From Selaginella moellendorffii (taxonomy: Eukaryota > Streptophyta > Lycopodiopsida > Selaginellales > Selaginellaceae), in contig NW_003314268.1 of assembly GCF_000143415.4 (NCBI RefSeq), forward strand, positions 2,043,739-2,107,738: a stretch of 64,000 nt of DNA. Reading direction: 5' to 3'. Positions 11,301 to 22,763 of this stretch are shown here, piece by piece. Position 1 is the stretch's first letter. The number at the start of each line of letters is the position of its first letter. A program made the position numbers and the translations under genes. The notes under the pieces were generated by a model. That model did no database searches, was not told the origin of the DNA, and saw nothing but the letters and a program-made list of their open reading frames with translations.

Positions 11301-14300
11301 TCCAGTAAGGTCTATGAGCGCCTGAGCGAGAGCGTCTCTCGAGATCTGGTTTGCCCCGTGCATCAGGGTCGGCAAGATTGAAGGTGACGACGTTATGTGC
11401 TCGAGCCTCGACACACATTCTAAAACGGCGTTCCATGTATCTTGTAGACAATTCGGTTCGGTCTCAGCTATTCCAAGCAGCGTCTTCAATGCCTCCACAT
11501 TTTTCATTCGCATATCTTTTGGAGCATGAAGAAACGTAAAGCTGCATGGAAAACAATTAGTAAGCACCCTCGAAGCTCATAAGCGTACCGTATTAAAGAT
11601 GTTAGGAAAGCGTATCTGAGAGTGTCCATCCCAAGAAGCTTCGTCAGATGAATACCAGAACGGAATCCTTCCATGCAAGGTTGGACCCGAGGCTTATTCT
11701 CGTTATCTTCCATCGTGACCGAGAAAGCTGCAAGTAGTGGCCATCCGACAGCTTCAAGCATAGGCCGGGCAAGCTCCCCGTGAGTTGCCTTGTGAAATGT
11801 TCCCTTCTTCGTGTCAGCCCGCTTAAACAATGCCTGAGTTCTTCGAATAATTTCCTCACTTTCACGCTTGGCTTCTGCAGCAGTTTTTTTTTTCGAAACT
11901 CCAAGGTTCAAGACACTAACAAGACGCCCTTTTTCTTCCGCGTTGTCTTTCTTCGTTGAATCGGCATCTTTCATTTTGATCTCCTCTTTCACAATAGAAC
12001 CGTATAGCTCCTGGAGAAGGTCGACGGGTGGGTGCTCCTCGGCATCACTCTCTGTGTTGAGACGAACAAAATCGTCTTTGGACATTTTTGGCCAGACCAT
12101 AGGATTATGGGCATCCGTGTTGAGCATAATAACTGCATATGCCAGAACATAAGCTGTGTCGGCAGATTTGAAGAGCCCCGGGTTGCAACGGCAGTACCTG
12201 GAACACTCTAGTTTGAAGCATGCACACGGGCATTGGCAAATCGTACCTTTCGGCAAATTTCTCCATTATATGATCAATCTTTTGAGCTTCGCCAGGCAAT
12301 CGAAAACTCCTCAAAAACTCCCGAATGGCTTGGTCAAACTTCATGTTCTGTAGTTGTGAGCTATCAACATACGCATGCATGACAGACACCTGGAATTCCT
12401 CGTGCTGACCCAAATAATCGCCAATCATAGTCTGCGAAACAAACGAGTTGAGACATGCCAGATTAGTTTCGAAATGTACCTTGTCTAGACCCGACATCGT
12501 TTTTAAAAACTGTGCGATTGCACCTGGATCGCGTTGAACAAGCTTGTTTGTCACAAGGTACTCAATGCCTTTGGCCGCATTACGATTAAACTGTAAATAA
12601 AAAGCGTAAAGTTCATTCCATGATCGAACAACCAACCTCCGCTATGGCAGCTTCCATTGTCGATTTCTGAGCCTTAGCCTTTTTAATATCAGCCGCTTGT
12701 GTTGATGCGTGCAATCCTTCTTTTCCAGACTGATGATCAGACAGATATCTTTTCTTGGCATCATCATGTGATTTAGTCCAATGTACTAATGACTTAACCA
12801 CATTGACCAAGCACTGCAAAATGCGACAATATATTAGCTGCAATGAGTGGAAACTATAGAAATTACCTGTAACGATGATCCTTTCAAAGCTGTATTTTGG
12901 GCAAGGGCGGGATCTGCACTAACTGTACCTTGTGCCATTTTTGAAAGCGAGCTCACCTAAGGAACAATGACGATAGGGGAGAAAACATCAAATGAGGTTT
13001 ACCATGCGTTCAAACAGATTTGTGGCTTCTAGATCGCAATCGTAATTAACAAATGTATCGGCTAGCGTTTGTGAATCGGTACACACCCTCTCCAACATTC
13101 TACACACCAGCATCAGTTAGGCTGAACAGAGGTATGACCCGCCTTACTTCAAAACGGACAATCTTTGTTGAAGTGGCGTGTCAACGCTGTCTAGAGGCCG
13201 CAACACTATTAACGAGAAAAACACCCCGACTTCCGCCTGTCATACGATGTAAGTACCCGCTTGATATTACCACCAGTCTTTTACCTTCAGGCTTTCTCTA
13301 AAACGCAAAAGCAAGACCATAAAGATCCCGCAAGAATTCTGCAGCCGAGCGAATGTTGGCAGGCATCTATTTAAATAAAGAATGCTCACCTGAAAAATTG
13401 TTGTGTTGGAGGAGACACAAGCTCGAAGAAGTGCATAGGACAGGTAAGCCTTGATAGAATCTATAAAGGCAAAATTCACTGTGAATGAAGGGCTAACGCT
13501 CTCCAGGAGGCCCTGCTCAATTAAGTAAGAAGTTATTCGTTCTCATTTGAAAAAGCACCTGTATTAATTCGAGAGACAATATCTTCGTTCTTGTCACCAT
13601 GTCATCTGCCCCGTCTTTCATTGACATCTATAAAAAACTTTAAATTAAAAAAAAAAATGTGCTTATCAGACTGCCTACCTTGCAAAGAGTTCTGAAAACC
13701 ATAAGGGCCTCCCGTTGGCCTACATTTAGGCTATTCAAATCGATACCCCTGGCAAAACAAATTTTAAGTACCAGATAAAGATAATGCGACACATACTCAT
13801 TGGAAACCGCTCCACCTTCAGACAGAATTGCCTTGTCTAGCGCCGCTTCAAGGCCCTAAGCATCATATAAAAATCTTATAAGAGAGAAAAGAGAGAAAAA
13901 TACGGAATAAAAAAAAACCTTTATATCGGCATCCCCAGCCAAGTGCTGAAGTTCCTCCACACTCACGGAAGCCTGTGAGCTTGTAGGACTTGAATTTTCA
14001 GCCTCGTGTCTGCGATAGTGCTCAGTAGCCTGTTTGACATCAGGATTGTTTTTCTGTTGAGATAAAACATGTTCCGCCGGCTGCTTATAATGTGTGTGTA
14101 AGTCAAGAACATAAACAAGAACACGAACCCCATTCTCTGATTCCATTCTCTTAAAGACAATGTTGATCATTTGCGTAAGTGTGGCCTTGGCTGTAGCCTG
14201 GTTCACGGAGCTTTTACTGAACATATTTCAGACCAGTGTAAGTTAGGTGAAAATTAGCTAAACAGATACCTGTTCAGCACGATAGAGTAGCACGTCCGGA

Positions 14301-15182
14301 TAGAGCTCAGCAGGCACTCTCCGTGAACTGCATAAAAGGAACCTTTTCAGGTAACGCAAGAAAATTAAAAGAAGCTTACCTTGAAATTTCGACGAGGCAA
14401 CAGCTGTTAACAGTACTTTTATCACTTGCAAAACAGTGCTAGTGTAGAAGCAAAAGTCAGGTACACTCACTTGGCAGCACAAAAGAGAAATGGTCACCTA
14501 TCCGTCGCTGAATTGTCGATGCATGAACAGACTTTGTTCAAGACTTCCGTCAGCATAGCACCATTTTTGCCACCCTCGGCTCCAGCCTCACCTTCGAGAT
14601 GCCCAAAAGAGATAAGTTTCTGCGCAAAACATGAGACTTAGTAGAAACACAGGAAGATCTCACACTGCGGCACGTACATGAAGGCAATCCAAGGCCGTTT
14701 CCACCAGCTTGGGCTGCTTGGTTTCGATTGCTAGGCGCAGAGGGAGTAGAATGAGGTCGGCCTCGGAAACTTCCAACGTACCGCCAGCCTCCGCCATGGT
14801 TGCCGCGGCCACCTGACTGCTGGTTCGTCTTTTAGGAGAAGTAACACTGCTAGCAGCAGTAGGACTCTCCGTGGACTTGGGTGTGCCAGGCTCACTCTCG
14901 GCATCCTGCTGAGGAGGAGGACTATCCAACACAAATGCGGGAAGAGTTTCCTAGGAGATGAAAGAAATGGAAGGCTTACGCTTTTGGTCCATCTGTGGAT
15001 CCTGAGGATTGGCCTCTATCTGAAAGCACCAGAAACTCGCTGTTGGATCGAAATTCATGCAATGCTGACTGACCTAGATATTCTTTGAGGGCATTCTGGA
15101 GCGCTGTATACTTTTTGCCTTGAGATTCCTTCGCCAAGCGCTCGAATGCGCGTGTCACAAACGCCCCAGCTGCATCTGCCAT
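8345..15182 (-). CDS. BIG5: BIG5/MIN7-type Sec7 ARF-GEF
   Basis: Large guanine-nucleotide exchange factor that activates ARF GTPases at the trans-Golgi/early endosome. It is spread over about thirty small exons from 15182 down to a stop at 8345-8347. The N-terminus ([16 protein letters not shown]...) matches the BIG5 subtype rather than BIG1-4. The N-terminal DCB and HUS regions occupy roughly 15.2-12.7 kb. The Sec7 domain is encoded about 12.6-12.0 kb: [15 protein letters not shown] carries the catalytic Glu finger, and [17 protein letters not shown] is helix H. HDS helical repeats fill the rest, ending near [16 protein letters not shown]. In the brefeldin-binding loop the residues equivalent to ARNO 190/191/198/208 read Y, A, D, M, so three of four are the sensitive type. 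The ATG at 15182 is used; the codon at 15203 is TTG. Exon joins were checked at the two ends and the Sec7 region only. Confidence 0.9.
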
Positions 15183-15625
15183 GGCTAAGCTCCAACTCGC
15201 CAATCACAAGATCGATCAATTGCTGGAGGGAGATCACCATCGCCTGCTTCAGATCGCGTGAGCGCGCCCCGGCGCCAGATCTAGACAACCTAATCACTTA
15301 CACGCCAGGCGCGAGGGATGAATCGCTCGCACAGATCTCCATCCAGGCCAGGCGGATCGCTGCGCGTGGTAGCTGAGCCTCCTACCGGAAGAAAACCCAG
15401 GTACGGAAGTGGCCCTTAAATTATATATGTATTGGCCGTAAAGTACACATTGGGACCACATTTTTCCCCTGTGAGCCAAAATGCGGCTTTGGTCTACCTA
15501 GGCCTAGGCGGCCCAGAGAAGCTCTCTGCTCCTTCTTTTTCCATAACGTCGCTCTAGGTTTAGGTGCCGGCATTGCGAGGAGGCGATGGTAGGAGCAAGA
15601 TCCTTGTAGCGTCCCAGCATTGACG
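15183..15625. promoter_or_regulatory. Divergent promoter between BIG5 and SERK copy 2
   Basis: 443 bp between two oppositely directed start codons. A GGTTTAGGT-like stretch occurs near 15556-15565. No coding sequence or clear TATA box was recognised. Confidence 0.5.
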
Positions 15626-18194
15626 ATGGAGCAAGCGATGCGGCCGTGGCTCTTGTTGTTCGTCGCCGCTGGGATCTTCGTCTCGTCAGCCACGGGCAAC
15701 TCGGAGGGTAAGCAAGGTTCCCCAGCTCCAGATTATCGGTCAGCGTGGTGTCAGGCTCTGTCTGGATTGTCAGATGGAACTCGAATCGCATGTCATTGCA
15801 ATCGTGAGAGCGCGGGCACTGACTTGTGTGGTGTTTTGGCTGGCTAGGCGATGCCCTTCATGTATTTCGGCAGGCGCTGGATGATCCTAGCAACGTCTTG
15901 CAAAGCTGGGATCCCACACTGGTCAATCCTTGTACCTGGTTTCACGTAACTTGCAACACCCAAGACAACGTTATAAGAGTGTAAGCCGCTCGCTTCCTTC
16001 TTTGTATGCTTCTTCTTTACCTCTACACTCCTTTGGCAGGGACTTGGGAAATGCATTTCTCTCAGGGCGTTTGGTAGCAGCTCTTGGCAATCTCGAAAAT
16101 TTACAGTACTTGTAAGTAAATCTAATTCCTCCTATTCTCTATGGTGGAGCTAACTAGGACCCCCCCTTTTCCATTGTTTCCTTTAACAGGGAGTTGTACA
16201 GCAACAACATCACTGGGCCAATCCCAAAGGAGCTGGGCAACTTGACTGAGCTCGTCAGCCTTGATTTGTACCAAAACAGCTTCACTGGCGATATACCTGA
16301 CTCACTCGGTAAACTTCATAATCTGAGGTTCCTGTAAGTAATCTATCGTTTCCCTTCGTTTCGCTTCAACCCTTCTTTACCTCTTTCCAGCCGACTAAAT
16401 AATAATACACTCGACGGCAAGATCCCCAACTCACTCACCACAATCCCGGGGCTTCAAGTGCTGTAAGTTGTTCTCTGAGTTGTCTGGGAGGAGGTGTGTC
16501 ACTTCTCCCTCTTGTCCTTGCAGGGATCTCTCGAATAACAATTTGTCAGGTCCAGTTCCAACTAATGGCTCCTTTTCGCTGTTCACGCCGATAAGGTACT
16601 TTTGGCGGACATTCTTTTTGGCTGTCTCTCCTCATAACTCGTTATCGTACAGTTTTGGAGGTAATCCGGCATTGTGTGGTGCTGTTGTCAGCCGTCAATG
16701 TCCAGGAGGGCCCCCATTGCCACCTCCGACTCCCTACCAGCCACCCTCACCTTTTGTTGGCAATCAAAATGGTAAGGTGTTAATTGGCTGGAGAGTCGGG
16801 TGTTTCAAACAGTCTGAATGGCCTCAGGAAATAATGGGGGATCCTCGAGCACCGGTGCCATTGCTGGAGGTGTGGCTGCCAGCGCTGCCTTGCTTTTTGC
16901 AACTCCAGCTATCGCTTTTGCGTGGTGGAAACGTCGCAGACCGCACGAGGCCTACTTCGATGTCCCAGGTAAGAGCTGCTCATACTCGTGCTGAACCTGC
17001 TAACGACTTCTGTGACAGCTGAAGAGGATCCCGAAGTTCACCTTGGTCAGTTGAAGAGATTCTCACTCCGAGAACTTCAGGTCGCAACAGATAACTTCAA
17101 CAACCGGAACATCCTTGGTCGGGGTGGGTTTGGAAAAGTGTACAAAGGCAGGCTGGCAGATGGATCTCTGGTAGCTGTTAAAAGATTGAAGGAAGAACGA
17201 AGTCCAGGTGGTGAGTTGCAGTTCCAGACTGAAGTCGAGATGATAAGTATGGCTGTACACAGAAATCTTCTCCGTTTGCGTGGTTTTTGCATGACACCAA
17301 CGGAAAGACTTCTTGTTTATCCATACATGCCCAACGGAAGCGTTGCTTCCCGGTTACGAGGTATGCAAATGGTGGTCATTCTTGTGTCATGGACTATAAC
17401 GCTGAAAGCGTTGCAGAGAGACTTCCGGGAGATACACCACTGGACTGGCCAACGAGAAAATGCATAGCTCTAGGTGCGGCGCGTGGTTTGTCATATCTTC
17501 ACGACCACTGTGATCCCAAAATTATCCATCGCGACGTCAAAGCAGCAAACATCTTGCTGGATGAGGAATACGAAGCTGTGGTGGGGGACTTTGGCCTGGC
17601 CAAGCTCATGGACTACAAAGACACGCACGTCACAACAGCAGTCCGAGGCACGATCGGCCATATCGCTCCCGAGTACTTATCCACGGGGAAGTCGTCAGAG
17701 AAAACGGACGTGTTTGGTTTCGGGATCATGTTACTGGAACTCATCACTGGACAACGAGCGTTTGATCTCGCTCGCCTCGCCAACGATGACGACGTCATGC
17801 TTCTCGACTGGGTACGTATCTCACCAGTCTGTCTTTCTTGCGATTTAAGCCATACTTTGGTCTCAACTCTCTTCAGGTGAAAGGACTGCTAAGAGAGCGA
17901 AAGGTGGACCTTTTAGTGGATCCCGACTTGAAAAACGAGTACGATCCCATGGAAGTCGAGCAGCTCATTCAGGTGGCACTTCTATGCACACAAGGCTCTC
18001 CAATGGACAGGCCCAAGATGGCCGAGGTCGTAAGAATGCTCGAAGGCGACGGCCTGGCGGAGAGATGGGAAGAATGGCAAAAGGTGGAAGTTGTCCGAAG
18101 CCAGGAAGTCGAGCTCGTGTCGCATGGAAACTCCGAGTGGATTGTCGACTCCACGGATAATCTACACGCGGTGGAACTCTCGGGTCCAAGATAG
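15626..18194 (+). CDS. SERK: SERK-type LRR receptor kinase (copy 2)
   Basis: Canonical SERK co-receptor kinase. Eleven exons (15626-15707, 15848-15980, 16040-16111, 16190-16333, 16391-16462, 16524-16595, 16653-16771, 16828-16968, 17019-17360, 17417-17811, 17877-18194) give 629 residues in frame. The four LRR-coding exons are exactly 72, 144, 72 and 72 nt. In order: signal peptide, N-cap with [11 protein letters not shown], five LRRs, Pro-rich hinge ([14 protein letters not shown]), transmembrane helix, and an RD kinase with [29 protein letters not shown]. The C-terminus ends SGPR, the SERK hallmark. It keeps all family features better than copy 1 at 4489-7054, which lies in opposite orientation on the other side of the canopy and BIG5 genes. 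The ATG at 15626 is chosen; an upstream in-frame TTG at 15620 is not used. Confidence 0.96.
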
Positions 18195-18432
18195 TAGAGT
18201 AGCTAAGGCTATTAATTAGTTGTAATTGTGGCTTTAATCTCCCGCCCCCCGCAACAACTGTTTTTATTTTGCAAAACTGGGGGCGTGTGCGAAAGCCGTC
18301 TCGTTTGCTAGCTTTCAGACGAAAGCAAGGAAACGCTTAACGGAGAAGAGCACAAACAGGGTTACCATGTAACAAAGCGCCATCGCGCACTCTCGCGGCG
18401 ATGTCACCAGGCACTGGCGGATCTGGTAAGCA

Positions 18433-20342
18433 ATGCGGCTCGCGCGATCGCGCGAGCTTCCACGGCTTTTGAAATCTTTGCGAAATCTGGCAGCAAAAGC
18501 GAAGAACATCGAGGTTTTTGTCCGGGTCCGGCCGCCGTCCAAAGCTGAGGATGGGAGGAGGGATAAGATTGTCGCTGAGGTCGTGGAGGATAGACAGATC
18601 AGAGTAGGATCGAATGAAACGTTTTGTACTTGGTTTCTCATACTCCTATTCAACATAGGTTGTGGATCAAGGCTATGGCAACACGACGACAATAAGAACC
18701 TTCCAGGCAAGAACTATTCTCGTTGTTTTGTGCCCCGCCTCAAGAATTCTCTTTGTCTATTAGTTCGATGGCTGCCTTGGGCCCGAGGTGTTGCAAGACC
18801 AAGTTATGGAGCGTTGTGGACTGCAAAGAATGCTCGAGTCCGTCATGGAAGGCTACACGTCCACTGTCATGGCTTGCGGCCAAACCGGATCCGGCAAGAC
18901 GTACACAATGTGCGGTCGACAAGAGGTCAGGAAACCACCACCTTGACATTGAGTTTGATCACTTTGCAGCGAGGTAAGAGCTCTCGTCTCTTCTTGTTGT
19001 GTATTTTATACGTGCACAGGGTGGAGTAGAAGTAGGCTGCGATGATGGCTTGATTGCCCGATCAGTCAAGTATCTCTTCAGTGCGATCAAGCTGGAGGCC
19101 GACCGGGATGCTTCCAAGTCGTATACGATGCGCGCGTCTTACTACGAGATTTACAACGAGCAGGTTCTTTGCTTAAACACGCATGTCGCTGAGGCATTCT
19201 CTTGTTGAGCCACAGGTGAATGATCTGCTTCGACTTGAATCAGCACCGCGAGAGATCAAGTGGAACGTAAAAAGTGGATACTACGTAGAGAGCTTGCTGC
19301 TTGTCGAGTGTGAATCCGTGGACGACGTGTTTTCGGTGCTTAGCGAAGGAGCCAAGAACCGAAAGGTGGCTTTCCAGTTTCTTTGTTTCTTTCAACTGTC
19401 TAACGTTAGATTGCTGTTTGCAGATGGGAACGCACAATCTAAACAAGGACAGCAGCAGAAGTCACTGTATCATGACGCTTCATGTCGATTCTCTGTGCCA
19501 TATGGACGCTGGCCCGCCTGTTACGAAACTGGGGAGGATATTGTTTGTGGATTTGGCCGGGAACGAACGCCTGAAAAAGAGCAAGAGCTCTGGAGAGATG
19601 CTCAAGGAAACCGGGAGCATAAACAGGTCTCTTTTCACTCTGGGGAAGGTAAACGATATCTATTCCCACATTCGTTCAAACTCCTGCACAACATTGCCAG
19701 GTGATTTCTTGCTTGGCGGAGGGTAAGAAAGGCGATGTCGTTCCTTACAGGTCTCTCCTCGCGTTTTCCAGCAGTGTGTGCTTGTTGTCAAAAAGTTAAG
19801 AGACTGACATGACAATCCTCGTTGTGCTCGCCAGGGAGAGCATGCTGACCAAGCTGCTCATGGAGAGCTTGGGGGGCAACAGCTTAGCTCTCATGATCGC
19901 TTGCATCTCTCCGGCGGTGACTGCGGTCGACGAGACGCTAAGCACGCTACATTACGCAACGTGCACGAAGAAGATCATCAACGTACCCACTGTGAATATG
20001 GACGAGAAAGACAAGGTACCGAGCTTTAGCCAGGCCCAGAAAACAAATGGATCGTTCATTCTTCTTTTCCAGGTGATACTGCAACTACAAAAGGACATAT
20101 CCAGCCTCAAGCAAGAGAACAAGCTCCTGCGGACAATTTTGGGTGTTTCCGCCGAGGAGGAGGTGCCCGCGGACGTGCTAGCCTCTCTCAAGTCGGACGA
20201 GGCAATGCTCCTCAACCAAATGGTGCTAGCCAAGGCCGGGCTGGCGCATCAAGGCGACCTCCAAAAGATACGATTGCCGCCAATCAAATCCATCAACGCG
20301 CAGAGTGACATGCTGCTGCCCACCGACGTCCTCGGCAAATAA
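18433..20342 (+). CDS. Small kinesin motor protein
   Basis: Microtubule motor of the kinesin superfamily. Nine exons (18433-18603, 18659-18706, 18764-18925, 19020-19163, 19216-19365, 19424-19648, 19701-19750, 19835-20015, 20073-20342) sum to 466 residues in frame. The motor begins near residue 25 (NIEVFVRVRPPS). It has the P-loop GQTGSGKTYTM, switch I NKDSSRSH, switch II VDLAGNER and the GSINRSLFTLGKV helix. A short coiled-coil segment (VILQLQKDISSLKQENKLL) follows, then about 60 residues of tail. This is much shorter than most plant kinesins. The intron after exon 2 appears to start with GC (AG|GCAAG) rather than GT. Subfamily is not certain; the order motor then brief coiled coil resembles KIF12-like or other orphan kinesins rather than KIN-7 or KIN-14. 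The start codon is the weakest point: an exon further upstream cannot be excluded. Confidence 0.85.
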
Positions 20343-20872
20343 AACAGACTTTCGCCCCAGAAAACAAGTTGCTCGCGTCCCGCGCCCAGCACAAGCTGCT
20401 GCTGACTTTTTGTAAATTAAACATCCCATACGCAAAAACCAATGTGGCACGATCTGTGTGATCCAATTGCCAGGCAAAAAAAGAATGATAACTCTTGCGT
20501 GCCTTGAGGAACTCCAAACAGGGAGCAAGGCCACGAGTCAACGGCCAAAGCGAGACCCAAAGACGAAAGGCGGGGCCGTTGACCAGCTGCTTCAAACTGG
20601 CAAGGGTCGTGTTTTACACCCCAAAGTCAACAGTCTCGACTCCACTCCTCTGTGAAGAGGCGAGGGGGCGGAGATACGGACTACCCCTTGTCCGCTGCCA
20701 AGCGGGCTGGAGCAGAGAGAGGGACAGGAGATCTTTTCCAAATCGCGGCAGCTTTATAAGGCCTGGATTCTCAGCAATCTGGCAGCAGGGAATTAGCGTC
20801 CGAGTTTCAAGTTCCAATCAAGCGCAGAGGAAACAAGTTCTTCCAAAAGGGAGGAGCAGCAGGAGAGGAGCC
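20343..20872. other. Kinesin 3' flank and NRT2 promoter
   Basis: No gene recognised. An open frame overlaps this stretch and continues into NRT2, but it only extends NRT2 upstream without family support. The right half carries the NRT2 core promoter and leader. Confidence 0.6.
20752..20760 (+). promoter_or_regulatory. TATA box of NRT2
   Basis: CTTTATAAG lies about 113 bp before the NRT2 start codon, a plausible position given a leader of roughly 85 nt. Confidence 0.6.
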
Positions 20873-22549
20873 ATGGCGGAGCAGAGCACGTCGGGGATTG
20901 GCGTGGACGCAGCCGGCGATCCGGGCGTGTCGATGCACGGGGTGACGGGCAAGGAGCAGGCCTTCGCCTTCTCGGTGGAGGCGCCATCGCCGATAGCCGA
21001 CCCCGCCGCCAAGAAATTCGCGCTGCCCGTCGACTCGGAGCACAAATCCAAGGTGTTCAACATCTTCTCGCTGGCCAACCCACACATGAGAACCTTTCAC
21101 CTCTCGTGGATCGCCTTCTTCACTTGCTTCACCTCCACCTTCGCGGCGCCGCCGCTCCTCCCGATCATCCGCGACAACCTGGGGCTCACCAAGCTGGACG
21201 TGGGCAGGGCCGGAATCGCGTCCGTGACGGGCGCCATCGTCTCCAGGTTCGCCATGGGGCCAGTGTGCGATCTCGTCGGCCCGCGCTATGGCTGCGCCTT
21301 CGTGATTATGATGACCGCCCCCGCCGTCTTCTCCATGAGCCTCGTCTCGTCGGCCACCGGATTCATCCTCGCGCGCTTCTTCATCGGCTTCGGCCTCGCC
21401 ACCTTCGTGTCGTGCCAGTTTTGGATGAGCTCCATGTTCAACAGCAAGATCGTGGGATCCGCAAACGGCACCGCTGCCGGGTGGGGCAATCTGGGCGGCG
21501 GAGCCACGCAGCTCATCATGCCGCTCGTCTTCAAGGCCATCCAATCCATGGGGTCGGACAAGTTCATCGCCTGGAGGATCGCCTTCTTCGTCCCGGGCTT
21601 CTTCCACATCTTCATGGGCCTGATGGTGCTCACCCTCGGCCAGGACCTCCCGGATGGCAACTACGCGCTGCTCAAGGAGACGGGCAAGAAGAACAAGGAC
21701 GCATTCTCCAAGGTATGGAGTTGGATCTTCTCTGATCGATCGGCTTGGAAGCTCACTTGTGTGTATTAACCTATCCAGGTGTTTGTCAACGCGATCAGGA
21801 ACTACCGGACGTGGATCTTCGCGCTGCTCTACGGCTACAGCTTCGGCGTGGAGCTGACGGTGGACAACATCATCGCCGAGTACTTCTACGATCGCTTCGG
21901 CCTCGACCTCCACACCGCGGGCATTGTCGCCTCCACCTTCGGCATGGCCAACCTCTTCGCGCGGCCGCTGGGCGGGATCCTGTCCGACGTCGTCGCCCGC
22001 CGCTTTGGAATGCGGGGGAGGCTGTGGGCGCTGTGGCTGATGCAATCCATGGGAGCAGTGCTGTGCATCGTCCTCGGCCTGGTTGGAAGCCTAGGCCCCT
22101 CCATCGGCGTCATGATCCTCTTCTCGCTCTTCCTCCAGGGCGCCTGTGGCTGCACCTTCGGCATCATCCCTTTCGTGTCGCACCGATCGCTGGGCGTCAT
22201 CTCCGGCCTCACGGGCGCCGGCGGCAACGTTGGCGCGGTGCTCACGCAGCTCATCTTCTTCACCAGCAACCAGTACTCCACGCAAAAGGGGATCTCGCTC
22301 ATGGGCGTGATGAGCTTGGCGTGCACGATGCCAGTGCTCCTCGTCTACTTCCCGCAGTGGGGCGGCGCGCTCTTCCCGGCATCCGGCGAGGTCACCGAAG
22401 AGCACTACTACACATCCGAGTGGACCAAAGCCGAGAAGGAGCAGGGCATGCACAATGCGAGCGTCAAATTCGCGGAGAATGCTCGATCCGAGCGCGGGCG
22501 CCGGGTCGCGTCGGCTCCCACGCCCCCTCATCCCTCTTCCATGGCTTGA
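20873..22549 (+). CDS. NRT2: High-affinity nitrate transporter NRT2
   Basis: Plasma-membrane proton/nitrate symporter of the MFS NNP family, which in plants usually works with NAR2/NRT3. Two exons, 20873-21712 and 21779-22549, give 536 residues, the normal size for plant NRT2. About 70 hydrophilic residues come first, then twelve predicted membrane helices. The MFS loop motif ([16 protein letters not shown]) follows helix 2. Both NNP nitrate signatures are visible: [12 protein letters not shown] in the first half and [12 protein letters not shown] in the second. The C-terminus is long and cytoplasmic, with a basic stretch (ARSERGRR). Codon use is strongly GC-rich at third positions compared with neighbours, so unrelated frames stay open on both strands. 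The ATG at 20873 follows a TATA box at 20752. Confidence 0.97.
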
Positions 22550-22763
22550 GAACCCTAAAAAGTTTCAACTGCTTTGCTGAATACTTTTTTTTATACATAG
22601 AAATGAAAGGCACCCATTTTTATACGCGTACCATACGGCCGGGAAAAAGGGACCCGTTGCCGCGCTTGGCAAATTTTGAAAGCGCCGCACAGTAGAGGGT
22701 GCGGCGAATATGCCAGGCGTCTAGGGTATTGCGGGGAGAGGAAGGGGGAGAAGCGCGGGCGCC

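Noticed and set aside
20495-20872. In-frame upstream extension of NRT2
   Set aside because: The extension lacks family similarity and spans the TATA box; the ATG at 20873 gives the normal NRT2 length.
20807-22045. 412-residue minus-strand open frame opposite NRT2
   Set aside because: Shadow of a GC-rich coding sequence; highly charged, no motif, and NRT2 is unambiguous on the other strand.
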